Source of the DNA: Rostratula benghalensis
Lineage: Eukaryota > Chordata > Aves > Charadriiformes > Rostratulidae
DNA length: 64,000 nucleotides
Assembly (NCBI GenBank): GCA_013399305.1
Contig: VXAI01000158.1
Location: 1,234,983 to 1,298,982, forward strand
Direction: 5' to 3'
The notes beneath the pieces are model-generated. The model made no database searches and had not been told where the DNA came from. It was given only the letters and a program-made list of their open reading frames with translations. Position numbers and translations under genes: made by a program. Shown here one piece after another: positions 24,051 through 35,687 of this stretch. The number at the start of each line of letters is the position of its first letter. The stretch's first letter is position 1.

Positions 24051-25670
24051 AAAGGTTTGTTTCTACTTAAAGTTGAGTTTACCTTTCCCTTAAACTTCAT
24101 TAATGACATTGTCTGGGACCTGATTCATTGGCCTAAACATGGGCATCTGGTATCACTTGGGATACTTAAATTCTGAGGTTCTCCAGAAAATTCTACATAG
24201 CTAACTGTTTTGGAGCTGAAATTTTCACTGTAGAGGTCTACAATAGATAAACATCTGAACACCATTCCCACTCTCCAGGGGTGAGTATCTATTGCAGGTT
24301 TTTCTGTACCTGATTGCTGATACACATTTTTCATAATTAATTTATGAAAACAACAGCTTGTTAACTTAAAGCACTGAATTTGTTGTATAGACAGATGCCA
24401 TCCTCCATATATGCAAGCTCTTCTACAGGGACAGGTGCATGAATTCATCTTGAATACAAACTGCATAGACTATTTAAGTAATAATAAACCATTTGATATA
24501 TTAGTACTAAATGTACTTCAAGTTTTCAGACAGGCAGGTCCAACATGGCTGCACACGACCAATAGCAGTATTTTACATAACTTCATGAAGATGGAATTAT
24601 GCATATCATCCATGAAATCAAAGAAAAATGATCTGTTTTATGTTTGTTGTGAAGAAAATATTATCCAGTATGATGCTTTTTATTTTAAGCAAATGGGTAA
24701 GTTCAAGAACAATCTCATCTTATTGATGTGTTGTGTAATAAATCCATATGATACAGCTACTGCATGAGATATACTTTCCTTGAGATGCTCTGATGGTAGG
24801 AGGGAGGGAGTGAGATGGTCTTAAAATGGTGATTCTATGACAAGAATGGATTTGTACAACAAACTAGCTGAAGCAGTTGGCCCTGTAGAGCTATACCTTG
24901 ATTACCAGCAATAGCCTTCTGTTTTTCTGAGTTCTTTGGATTCCAACCACTTTTATGACATCAGTCAGTGCAGGATCTAAAGATCAGGCTAAAAGGATAC
25001 TCACAGCTATGTTGTTTTCACCCATACAGCATAGACCAACTATTACCCTAAAGCAACAATGTCAATAGGGATTGGCTGAAAAGTGAACCTATGACACTGT
25101 AATTTCTCAACCAATTCAGGACAACAGCACATTGATCAAAAGTTCAGAAGATGATATGTCCTTTCAGTTAACAACGATTGGACTTAAAATAATATTAATA
25201 TCTAAACGAAAAATGGCAGCTTACTTCACACCTGATTTTCCTTTTCCTTACCCAACTCCTCCATTCTGAGTTTTTAGATTTGAAGGAGTCAAAGTGCCAC
25301 CCACAGTGATCTTCATTCTGTAAACAGGGAATTGTCTGAAATGCTGATATCCTCTCAGGATACTGGAAAACAGGATTTGTTTCCTGTTTTCTGACTGCTT
25401 CCACACAGAGCACTCAAAAGTTCCAAATAGTTCTGCAGTTCCTATTCTAAAACTTGGGCCTTCATAGTCTGCACATGTACAATGATGTGATGCTCCTGAT
25501 AGATACTCCCACAAGAGAAAGATTACTTGCAGATTACCCAGAAAAAGGCATTTACAAATTTAAGACCTCATACACCTGCAGTATGAGTTGTACAATGAAT
25601 AGTCTTTAACTTAATTGTCTTCTCAGATGATGTGTTATTCTACATTATTTTAAATATTTAAAATAACTGT
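24051..25670. other. No gene seen; unique sequence
   Basis: Open frames of 113 codons (24125-24466, minus) and 118 codons (24411-24767, plus) overlap each other and show no known domain. Confidence 0.6.
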
Positions 25671-25707
25671 ATAAGGAAAGGGAAGGGAAGGGAAGGGAAG
25701 GGAAGGG
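25671..25707. repeat. (GGGAA)n microsatellite running into a gap
   Basis: Six or so GGGAA units, all purine on the plus strand. The repeat runs directly into the N run; the sequence after the gap shows no repeat, so the array probably ends inside the gap. Confidence 0.95.
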
Positions 25708-25853
25708 NNNNNNNNNNNNNNNNNNNNNNNNNNNNNNNNNNNNNNNNNNNNNNNNNNNNNNNNNNNNNNNNNNNNNNNNNNNNNNNNNNNNNNNNNNNNN
25801 NNNNNNNNNNNNNNNNNNNNNNNNNNNNNNNNNNNNNNNNNNNNNNNNNNNNN
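25708..25853. other. Assembly gap (146 N)
   Basis: Run of N. A minus-strand frame spanning it (25658-25924) is an artefact. Confidence 0.99.
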
Positions 25854-27180
25854 TTAGGCTTCTTTTTCAACAACTTAGTATTATAACTAAATGATACAAA
25901 ATAAACCTCTAAATTCAGAATCAAACTGTCTGTGAAGACTACTTAAATGGAAGACTTTGCTGATTTATCGACTCATTTGCAAAATGTATAACAGATATTG
26001 ACTCCATACATTTGTTGACTGTTTGGTTTTCAGGGTTTTTTTGTTTGTTTGTTTTCCCTTTATATATACAGTCAATGCTCATGAATCTGAATTGCTGCAA
26101 AGGTAAGTGCCACCCTTGTGTATGTGGCAATGTTTTACCTGGAGATCTTTACTAAGAGTTGGAGACTCTTGTTCCAGCCAAGGTTAAGAAGTCAACGCCA
26201 TGCTCAGTTGCTGTCCTGGGAAATTCCAATAACCACCTGATCCTGGAATGTCCTCTTCAGACTGGTGTGGGTTAGATGGGTAAATGAATTAAATTTAGCC
26301 TCATTGATAGGTAGCAGAGATGTATAAAATAATCAAAAAGATTAGGCAAAACAATCAGGTCCGTCTTTCATCTGCCTGATAGTCTAGACACCTACTTACA
26401 TGGAGTTACAAGTCCTCATCTCCCCATATAGCCAATGTCCTGAGGCAGCCAGCGTGCCCAAGTTAGACATACCTCCCAGTGAAAATGCATAATTTTCTGA
26501 ACTGGGTCATATGAATAATAACAGAGACTGGTCTTTTTTCCCCCCCTGATTTTATGTTGCTTTCAATCTGACGTTACTTCACCATTAAAAGGCTGAGTTC
26601 ACTGGCATCCGCCTAGCTTTGTAACTCCTTACAGCAGAAGTGGAAATCAAACCATATGTTGGGGCTGTGCTTCAGAAGGTTTAAAAGTCTGCCATTTGGC
26701 TTGGAGATTTTTGGTTCATTTTGGTCCAGACTCAAGCTGCAGTTCCTATAAATCCTGTGAATAAAAGAAAATTTCCTTCTCATTTCAATCCCATAAAATA
26801 AATCACCTTCTCTTTTTGTAAAATTTTCTTCCACAAATGAGGTAAGGTCTGAGTATATTTTTATTCTTTCCATGAGAAGGAATGGGCCTTCTCCACTTCT
26901 TTTAGCTTGTCCTGAATTATTCATGACAAAGAAAGAAAACCTGTTAAAACAGAAAAGAGCAGCCTCTAAAGAATAAGAAAGTTGTCAACACTTAGGCCTT
27001 CACAAGCTCAGAGAAAGAGCTGATGCCCCACACTTTCATGGAAATGAAGATGTTAATGAAGAAACAGAGTAGCGAGTGAGAAAGAGAAACAAAGAATGTG
27101 GTTTCTGGGCCTTTATTTTGTACATATTTGGACTTGTGCAAATTTGTTAATAGAGGCAATTGATTTTTGCCTGAAAATTG
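25854..27180. other. No gene seen; unique sequence
   Basis: No recognised repeat beyond short T/G runs near 26034-26056. The longest frame (26613-26924, minus, 103 codons) has no known motif. Confidence 0.6.
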
Positions 27181-27342
27181 TAGCAATGTCTAATTCATTA
27201 AAGCCTAAAATAACATCCTTTGGGCTAAACGGGGTCATTTCATTTGTAACCTTTTAGTGATGTATTAACAATTTGGAAGCATTTCGGTGCATATCTTAAA
27301 AAGTGCCACATTAACAGGAACGGGCCTGGAGAAAGAAAAGAG

Positions 27343-27361
27343 AAAAAAAAAAAAAAAAAAA
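27343..27361. repeat. A19 homopolymer
   Basis: Uninterrupted A run, 11 bases before the CA repeat. Confidence 0.95.
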
Positions 27362-27372
27362 GTTACAGGCGC

Positions 27373-27405
27373 TCACACACACGCAGATACACACACACAC
27401 ACACA
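27373..27405. repeat. (CA)n dinucleotide repeat
   Basis: Interrupted CA units, with a clean core of about eight at 27389-27405. Confidence 0.9.
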
Positions 27406-28505
27406 ATACATGGCCTCCAGCCCCTGTCCTTCCTCTTCTGCAGCATTTTAAGGTCTGTGTTTAATATTGCCAAGCCTACTTGAGTGATAAATGCAACTGT
27501 ATAAAAATTACTTATTACAAGCTGTCATGTTGCCTCACTCACGTTGCAAGGCTAGAGGCACTGTACATAAAGCTAGAGTCTCCACCTTGACAGCATCGGC
27601 AGCACTGGCTTTAAAATAAAATGCTTTCAGTCATGAATACAAAACATAATTTACCTTCTCGTAATACTTCAGTTTGGAAACACTTTGGAAAGCTCATGTT
27701 ACCATCAAACCTTTACCTGAGCCGTGCCAGCAACCAGTTAATTCCGAGTTGTCAATTTACTTCAGCGCTGCTTTCCATCACTTAGCCTTTGAAGAAACAT
27801 TAAGCTGTTCAAATTGCCATCCCCTTAATTTTTTTTTTTTAAAGTTATATTTATCCTCAATTCTTTGGCGGTGAGTAGCTGACACAATAGGATTATTCCA
27901 AGCATTAAATTACAATTTGGGAGAGTGCCTGCTTGCTACGTTTCTTTTTTCAGAAGCCCCCTGACTTGCTGTGTGTTCACAGTGTAGGAAAAAATTCCCG
28001 ACTCCCATGCCCTGCTTTCCACCCCTCCTTTTCCACCGGGTCCAGTTACACGATTCCCCTTGAATTGCTCCTCCCTTCCAATGGCTGGCCAAGATCAGAG
28101 GTTTAATTCCTCACCGTGGTAGCCCAGCAGCCCCTTTTCTCCTGCATTAGCACAGTACTGATGCTTAAACATAAAAGCTCACTGTAAGCTGTGGATGTCA
28201 AGGAGATTGAAATTGAAAGTGAAGGTTCCAGGAAGACTGGCCGGGTAACAACTGATGCGTTGTGACTGTTTTTATAGTTGGTCATGATGCATACAGTATG
28301 TGAAGTTCCCATCTGTACTGGTGTCTACCCACCAGCCACCCTGCCACATTCACAAAAGTGGCTCCAGCGCCGAGTGCAATAGGAACAGAGCTGCAGATGC
28401 CTCCCTTTAGCCCAAATTTCTTTTGACAATGTTCACATCCAGTTAGGGCCCAAAGTGCCTGTACTTGTCAGGAGGGATAAGGCACGAGGAAAGTAGTCCC
28501 TTTTC

Positions 28506-28516
28506 GAAAGCGAAAC
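28506..28516 (+). promoter_or_regulatory. IRF/ISRE-type motif GAAAGCGAAAC
   Basis: Exact match to GAAANNGAAAC, the core of interferon-stimulated response elements. A single short motif is weak evidence, strengthened slightly by a second IRF-type motif at 28209-28223. Confidence 0.35.
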
Positions 28517-29134
28517 AGAATTGCCAAAGGAAATATTTTCTCTTCTTTCCCCCTCCTTTCCTTCTTCGGCTGCCCCAGCCGCTGCAAATCCCTGTCCTCC
28601 CCCTTCCTGTCTCTGCAGATGCGATGTCCAAAAAGAAAAAAAAGAAAAGAAAAAAAAATTTAAAAAAATAGAAGAAACCCCCATATAATTAGATTGGCAT
28701 CTCTGACACAGTTCTACAATCATTATCTTTTTCCTCTACCAGTTGGTGGAGAAGTCAAATGCGACTGGGAGAGGAGCAGGGATTTTGGATTTGACAGCGC
28801 TGACTACAGCAGCCCACAGAAGATGTGTTGTGCCCAGGAGCTCTGGAATTCAGCTACAGGGGGATTTGCTGTCCCCAGTGGGTTGCTTAGCTAGGTGACA
28901 GGAATGGGTGCATATTTCCCATGTTATTTGAAGCTATTTAGATTCCACCCATACAGATATCATTTGACTAGAAACAAAATCCATTTCTCTTCATATTCCT
29001 GTCTTTTTTTTTCACCTTTATCTTGATTTTAATTTATTGATGAAAGCTTTAGCGAATAAAAGCAAGGATACTCATGTGTTCATGACACAGAGTCACAACT
29101 CAAAGGCTTTCTAGTTTCAGGATCTACTGAAAGG

Positions 29135-29245
29135 TTTATGATCTTCAGCTTGCTCTGGCTGCAGGTCTGTGCCTCAGTTTCCAAGCCTGTAAACTAGCAG
29201 AATGATGTACAGCTGTGTCAGTAGAGGGCTCTGAAGATGGGCTCC
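29135..29245 (+). mobile_element. MIR-like SINE fragment
   Basis: GTCTGTGCCTCAGTTTCC (29166-29183) is the most recognisable block of the MIR 3' half, followed by AGCCTGTAAACTAGCAGAATGATG matching the CATCTGTAAAATGGGGATAATG block. The ends are blurred by divergence. Confidence 0.65.
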
Positions 29246-29433
29246 TCATCCTCTCTTGAGAGGTATTCAGGTGGCTGATGCATTAGAGAGCAGGGCAGGT
29301 TTTATTAGATAAACCACTCTAATGCATGAAAACGGATGAATGTTTCTACTCAAGCAAATGTTAACAGCTATGGCATTGGCGCTGTACTCATCCTGCAAAG
29401 TTCCCTCGTCCCTACCCAGTGCTCTCACCTGAG

Positions 29434-29550
29434 GATCATAGAATCACAGAATCGCCTAGGTTGGAAGGGACCTTTCAGATCATCCAGTCCAACCGTCAAC
29501 CTAACTGACAAAACCCATCACTAAACCATATTGCTAAGGATACCTGACCT
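29434..29550 (-). mobile_element. CR1 LINE 3' end
   Basis: Reads ATCATAGAATCACAGAATCG then TTGGAAGGGACCTTTCAGAT and CCAGTCCAACCGTCAACC, the reverse complement of a CR1 terminus, followed by CACTAAACCATATTGCTAAGG from the tail next to ORF2. It is truncated early, before the ORF. Confidence 0.92.
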
Positions 29551-29574
29551 AAAAGGAACTCCACCTACTAATTC

Positions 29575-29617
29575 CAGATGACTTGCAGAGATCCTTTCCA
29601 ACCTAAATATTTCCGTA
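29575..29617 (+). mobile_element. Short CR1 3' terminal fragment in opposite orientation
   Basis: GATGACTTGCAGAGATCC followed by TTTCCAACCTAAATATTTC matches the last bases of CR1 on the plus strand. It is short, so the call is moderate. Confidence 0.45.
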
Positions 29618-30496
29618 AGCACAATCTTCAAGAGGATTCCTACTACCCCAGGAAGGGGAAGGAACTTGATCCCCAGGAAGGATGTTAGAAAGATGTTTCT
29701 TTTTCATATTGGAAGATGATTTCAGAAAGCTAGGTTCTTTATTTTGCCTCTAAATAGCAGACCTTACTACTTGAAAAGGGTCTTCCCTAAATTAGGAGCA
29801 CAAATGTATCAGATGTGCTGTCCAGTTATCTCCTTTTTTAAAAGCAATTCAATGGGAATTAGGTAATTAATAAATAAACCTCTTTTAGAACCGCCCACAT
29901 ATTTTTAAGCACATTAGTAGATTTGGATTGTTTTCTATAGTCTTTTGTTTCATTTTGAGCAGGCATGGAAATTTGGTGGAATTTAGGCAGGCAAGTACCT
30001 TAAATATTTTCACACTACAGAAAGAGTGTTCTCAATTCTGGCAGGCATAATCAGCAACCTGGCTGAAATGAGATTAAAACAGCAACCAAGCCAAGGCCAC
30101 TCTGGTTTCAATTTTGGATTACTATATCACATTTAAACCCCCCAACTTTGTATAGGAATCTTGGGCTGAATTCCTTTTGGTTGGCTGAAGTGATGATGAC
30201 TTCCATGTTATTTTAGCCCTTGTTCAGGGTAGCTGCAGTGTAGCCTCTGGAATCTCTGGCACGTAGGACATCAAAGGACACATTTATGGGCACTGTGTGT
30301 TCTGAAAAAGCACTTAAAAGTCTGGTGTGCAAGCAAAGTAGGCTCAGTTAGACTTGATTTCACTGTTAGTTACTGAGAACTCCGTTGTCTTTTCCTGATT
30401 CATAGGTGAGAATTGTAGTGTTGCACAAGGCAGCTGAGGGATGACATCCAGGCGGCTGATGTAAGGTAGCAACATGTCTGTAAACCTGAAAAATAG
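29618..30496. other. No gene seen; unique sequence
   Basis: No repeat family or coding signal recognised. Confidence 0.6.
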
Positions 30497-30592
30497 CCAG
30501 AGGGAACAAAAAAAAGGGAGGAGTTCTCCACAACCACCCCAACCACCAGAGGGAACAAAAAAAGGGAGGAGTTCTCCATAACCACTCCAATC
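30497..30592. repeat. Two-copy 49-bp tandem duplication
   Basis: CCAGAGGGAAC begins at 30497 and again at 30546. Both copies continue through an A7-8 run, GGGAGGAGTTCTCCA and AACCAC. The copies differ at only a few bases, so the duplication is fairly recent. It creates a repeated WLWRTPPFF pattern in minus-strand frames that is not evidence of coding. Confidence 0.95.
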
Positions 30593-33500
30593 ACTGCAAA
30601 ACCATCTTAAGATCTGGAAGACAGTTATAGTTGTGAAGAAACTGGCTTCCCAGGGAGTCCTGGAGCACTAGACTTTGCTCCTGGAACAGCTGAACGTGCT
30701 TTTCCTACATATTCTTCTCTCCAGCTCACATCTGATCTGACCCATCTAGCCATTTCATAGTCCCAAAGAGGAAACAGAAAAGTTTATTCTCAACATCTGC
30801 AGGGAAGACTTTCATTCCACTTTGCAGAGCAGCCATCTGATGGTGTAAGCACTGCTAATTTATTACCATGGAATTCAAAGTGAAACGAGACTACAGAATG
30901 AACAAAGTATGAATTGGTATTAAAAAAACAAACACACAAAAAAAAAAAAAAAGAAGAAGAAAAATCAGGATTAGAATAACTGAAATTTTTATCTTTGGTC
31001 TTAATAATTAACAAACAAGATTTGAGCCATCTGTATCCAAAGTTTAATGTAACCGAATGCCATTTTTTTTTTTTTCAGGTGGTGTGAAACTAGTACAGGC
31101 AAAGCCATACCACTCTCACAGAACTAGCATCATTAGTGTTTCCTTCATTGGGAGAAAACTTGTTACAAAGCTGAAACACTTTGGAAATTCATCATGTGGA
31201 GATGGCTGGCATGGTCAGCTGAAACTATTTTATGTCCTCTAAAGCAGCTCAGTCACTGCCATTTGAATGGGCTTCATTTAATACTTTTCTGTCTTTTTTT
31301 TGCAGCTCACTTGAAGGGAAAGGTTGGTGGTAAATGGAGCTTGGAAATAATCATTGACAGTTCTCTGAGGTCTTATATACAGCCTTAATTTCCAAAAAGG
31401 TAATTACTGAAGAGTGTTCCACTGCTGCTTACACATAAATAGTTTCAAAAAAGGGAGATGATCTTCTGTTGAAGGTACAGAATTAAGACTATGGTGACTC
31501 TTCCTTAGAGTCCCTGTGAGATCTCAGAAAGTAATTTAAGTCCAGCTATCTAAAATGATTTACTGAGCTTCCTTCTGTGTATCATGGAGATAGGCAGGAA
31601 CCATGGTCTTAGGTAGTAGCAGAGGATGGCAATAGAGGTAACAGAGGATGGGAGGATCTGTTCCCTAGAGCTGTTTCCGTCCACTTTAGGAAATGCTGGG
31701 TAAAGAACTCAGGGCATACTTCCATATTGACTTTAAATCATCCCTGGAGAAAGCACACACAGAAAGGGGTATTTGTCCTGATCAGATTTTTGCTACTATA
31801 AAAAAGGACTAGTGTCAGTACAAAAGGTGGGAGAGAGCTGGAACACCCTTTCGGAGTCAACCAACTACCTAGGTAGTTTTGCTCTGCACCATCAACTTTT
31901 AGGTGGCTCATGGCAGGTGAGATGAATCCAACCTGTAGGATGGTCCAGCCTGAATCCTGCTACCCTCTAAAAAGGGACAGGCTTGCACTCAAACTGGCTC
32001 TTAGACTGTAATGAGCCAACTCCTGGATAGTGCTAGATGTCTTGAGCTAAAAGCAAGTTAGGAGCCATGCTAATGGCTTGCCAATGTAAATAATAACAGT
32101 GTATATATATATATCTTTAATAAGCTCCAATTCTAAATTACTGGACATTAAGCTGGAGTTACTCAACTGTTACAACAGTTTCCAGACCCATTAGCAGAAA
32201 TCATCAGTGAAGTTTCATGCTAGAACTACGCAAAAGCCCTTGTTATAATACACAACAGGTGGTTGGTTTCTTCAAGGTTCACTAGGAAATTTTAGGAGGA
32301 AATTAGAAGCTGATAACTACCAAGGAATTTTAGGAGGAAGGAAAATGAAAGCTGTGTTTGCACAGGTTTGTGCAGCTGGAAATAGCCAAGTTTCACATGC
32401 CTCTGGTGCTTACATTGGATTCCACCTACTGCAGTTTACTACTTTGTCTTTTGGATTAAGAATAAATGTAGGAACTTTTTCCCCTGACTGCACAAAAAGA
32501 AAATATAAACGCTACTTGTGACACAGTCCCATTCTTAAAACCCTTCTTAAACTTCTTCCAGTGATGACACACCACTGCATTGGTGTGCTCGGTTAGAGTG
32601 AAAGAGTCTTTTGCTTTCTTGGTAAGCAGAGCTGGGATGGTGTGTGACACGTGAACAGAAGAGAGTAGAAAAAACAACCAAAAACGTGTGAAATTGCCTT
32701 CCAGTCCTGACCTGGAGGGAGTGTGCGTAGAGAGAAAAGTCACACGCACAATGTTCATTCATCTTCCGTGTTCGCTGTATGAAGACTGTCATCAGTAGTA
32801 CCAGTCTGTACCAGATGAGTGATGTACCATTTCTCTGTTTGGAATTGAGTCTAACAAGTCCTTTTATGTAGTCTAGGTCATCAAATTGAGGAAAAAAAAG
32901 TTCAGCCTCTATATCCTGGGTCAAATTAAGCCACCAAGCTAAAGTAGAGAACTTGTTATCTCACTATAAATTCCCTTGAAGTTAAATAAGACCATTAAAA
33001 GTCCCTTTGGTGCTCTTTCTGCTTTTAAATCTATATTCTATTCTTATTCTGACTGAATTTAGGCACATTCTGGGCCTTTGATATGAATCTATTAATCAGA
33101 CCTGTCATCCTGCATCATCTTCTGGATCAAGGCTGGAACTGTGAGCTTTTCCATTGACTGCAGAAAAGGAAATGTTGATCCTGACACGATCCTAACACAA
33201 TCCTTTCTTCCTCTTTGTAAACTTTCTGACATAAAAAAAACTTGTGAGTGATATCTTTTGCTTAGTCCTGTCTTTGAATCAGGTTACTTCTTCAACTGGC
33301 TGTACTTACTGGGAGTAGGTAGCGGCAGTTTCAGATGAAGCTTTCTCTGTTTCTTCTCTGGCGATGAAGGCACAGAGCATAAAATGAATAGTTTTTGAAC
33401 TCAGTCTGTCTTTCCTATTTCTCTTTTCTGGTCTCATAAAAGTGAATAAGAAAAGCAATAGTTTCTTGTGCACCATCATTTTTATGGTATTTCTGTCCTG

Positions 33501-35030
33501 TCCAACCACCCAGCACTGCTGGTCACTGTGGATGAAGTAGGATAGCCCAGTCTACAGGGAACTGTTGCTAACTGGTTTGAAAAACAACCTCATTGTATTC
33601 TAGCAATTATTTCAAACATGAAAGTAATCAAGGGGAAGATCATTTACAACATTTTATATTCTCAAAAAAATCTTCACAGATGCTGAAACTATTAATTATG
33701 TTGTTTGAAACCCATTGTTGTGAAAGACACCCATGCCTTGCCACCAGATGAAGTGCATTTCTGCATTTTGGAGCAGCAAAACCAAAGAAAGACTTGACAC
33801 AAACCTGTGTTATTTTCCTACGTCCAGAGTTGGCTTTTGGGGCTTTGAAAGAATGATTCTACCATCACCAGACCTTAACGTGATCCTGAGCAGTGCATCA
33901 GAGTCAGTCACTGGTGGAATCTCAATAGCCTCATTGCTGTTTACTTCAGTTTAACAGCAAGATTGAAGGCACAGAAAATGCTTTTATGTTGGGCTTTTTT
34001 TTTTTTTAACCACACTTTTAATGCACTCTTATTTCTTAAAGCTTGGGGAACTGATATAAGATTGGTCATTTCTGACTTGGAAACGGGGGTTGGACTAGCT
34101 GAATGCCAACTGGTTATCTCTGACCATGACTAGGGGTGAATATCTTAGGGACAGCATAACAATGGGGTTAGCACACTATGAGCACAATATGCTGTCCCAG
34201 AATCCAATGAATTTTCACTCTGGGCTGAAACTGGTTTGTAACTTTATGTTTAATAGCTCTCTATGAATTTTTCTTCCAGGAACTTCTTCAGTCAACCCCT
34301 GTAGGCTTTTGGGTTTCAAAGCACTCTGCAGCAAAAACAGACTATTCACTCCTCAATTATATTCTGTGTGAAGAATCACCTCTGGTAGCAAAAATGTACT
34401 GGCAAATTATCCTGTAGGTGGTTGGGAGCTCTTCTGTGTATGCATACGAAAATACACTTCTCCACTGACCATCTTTTGATTTTTAGAGAATTATTACTTC
34501 TTCCATATGGACAGATCAGTGCCAGCCATGTCCCTTCTGCCCTCTCTTCCAGTTTCAGTGCAAGACTACACTAAAAAAGGGGATGGGTGGATAGATCATG
34601 CTCTGACTTCCAAAGGTCTTGAGTAGGTTATACATGCCAAATCCTAAAAGGGATTTGGGGTTGACATACTCAGCATCAGCCAACCTTACAATCAGTCTCC
34701 CCAGAACTCACCTTACAGATTGAGGTGCCTACATCAACAACAGTTAATTCTGCTTGACTTCAGAAAACTTGGGAAAAGTTAAGTGCCTTTGGTAGGTACC
34801 CACTTAGTGGTGAAATATCTGAGCCAGCTCATTGAAGAAGTTGAGGGAAGTGGTTGATATGAAACACTTTCTGTGCCTTGGTTTTGGGGAATTCAGAGAA
34901 ATAAGTATCCAAGGCAAGAAAATTTCTTTTGGGCATAAGTCTCTAAATCACACCTTTGGGCATGGATAGTGAGAGCACTGTTTTCACAACCTGCCAGAAA
35001 AGGAGCTGCCAACACTCATCTTTTACATAA
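30593..35030. other. No gene seen; mostly unique sequence
   Basis: Holds A/T runs at 30940-30952 and 31062-31076, a perfect 16-base palindrome at 31863-31878 and a short partial duplication of GGAATTTTAGGAGGA near 32284 and 32324. The overlapping minus-strand frames at 32456-32924 (100 and 125 codons) have no known motif. Confidence 0.6.
31863..31878. repeat. Perfect 16-bp palindrome
   Basis: AACTACCTAGGTAGTT reads the same on both strands, with no spacer. Confidence 0.95.
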
Positions 35031-35153
35031 TGGTCCCGTGGTTACAGCATTGTCCTGGGAAGCTCAGAACTGCAGTTGCAGGGCAGTTTTAGCCTGAGAA
35101 AAGTTTGAACCTGCTCTTCCCATACCCCTGCAGCGTGCCTTAACCAGATACAT
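35031..35153. mobile_element. Palindromic tRNA-like repeat, old
   Basis: The left arm reads GTGGTTACAGCATTGTCCTGG (tRNA-like A-box region) and the right arm GTTTGAACCTG ... TGCCTTAACCA. TGGTTACAGCA at 35039-35049 pairs with TGCCTTAACCA at 35136-35146 at 9 of 11 positions, and CCTGGGAAG opposes TTCCCATA further in. I recall reptile and archosaur repeats with the same arrangement (GTGGTTAG.GCACT...CTGGG ... TTGAACC ... AGTGC.CTAACCAC). It cannot be a working tRNA. Confidence 0.5.
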
Positions 35154-35320
35154 CTAAACCATACAGGGTGGAGAGAAGGAACCTCTGCCTTTTTTGTTAT
35201 AGACAGGCCATGGGCAACCACTTAAAGAGCCACAAGGAAAGGAGTCCTGAAGAAATGCATATTGTGATTTACCAGGTAGCCAGGAAAGAGGGATAATGGA
35301 TTCTGGGCTCTGGATTTTGC

Positions 35321-35510
35321 AGAATCACAGAATCAAGAATGGTTGAGGTTTGAAGTGACCTCTGGAGGTCAACTGGTTCAAATCCCCTGCTCAAGCAGGG
35401 CTCCCTAGAACCAGTTGCCCATGTCTAGACAATTTTTTAGTATCTATAAGGAGAGAGATTGTACAAGCTCCCTGGAAAAATTTGCTCTGCTTTAAAGAAT
35501 GTTTCACTGT
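35321..35510 (-). mobile_element. CR1 LINE 3' end
   Basis: AGAATCACAGAATC, ATGGTTGAGGTTTGAAG, GACCTCTGGAGGTCA, CCCCTGCTCAAGCAGGG are the reverse complement of a CR1 terminus of the CTGCTTGAGCAGGGGGGTTGG type. Downstream match fades through the ORF2 C terminus (CTCCCTGGAAA, ATGTTTCACTGTAAG). Confidence 0.92.
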
Positions 35511-35687
35511 AAGTGTGCTGTTTAAAACAATGGGGTAAAAATAACTAAAATAGTAGTAACAGCAAAACTTGTGGAGAAAGTATTAAAATAAAATAGAATG
35601 AAAAATCCTTTAACTAATACAACTACTCTTTGGGGGAGAAGGAATTATTCAGTCTATACCAGATAAAGAAGCTTTTCATTAGAACAG

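Larger units (their letters stand above)
27181..28900. promoter_or_regulatory. CpG-bearing candidate conserved non-coding cluster
   Basis: Apart from the poly-A and CA repeats at 27343-27405, this stretch is free of recognised repeats and carries more CpG (ACGTTG, ATCGGC, TCTCGTAA, GAGCCGTG, CAGCGCTG, TTCCGAG, TTTTCGAAAGCG) than its surroundings. It contains GAAATTGAAAGTGAA at 28209-28223 and GAAAGCGAAAC at 28506-28516, both fitting the GAAANNGAAA pattern bound by interferon regulatory factors. Coding potential is absent: overlapping frames on both strands at 28433-28723 are low-complexity. The regulatory call is inference. Confidence 0.3.

Noticed and set aside
34088..34110. GGGGGTTGGACTAGCTGAATG as a CR1 end
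   Set aside because: The match to the CR1 tail is only about 15 bases and the expected sequence after it is absent.
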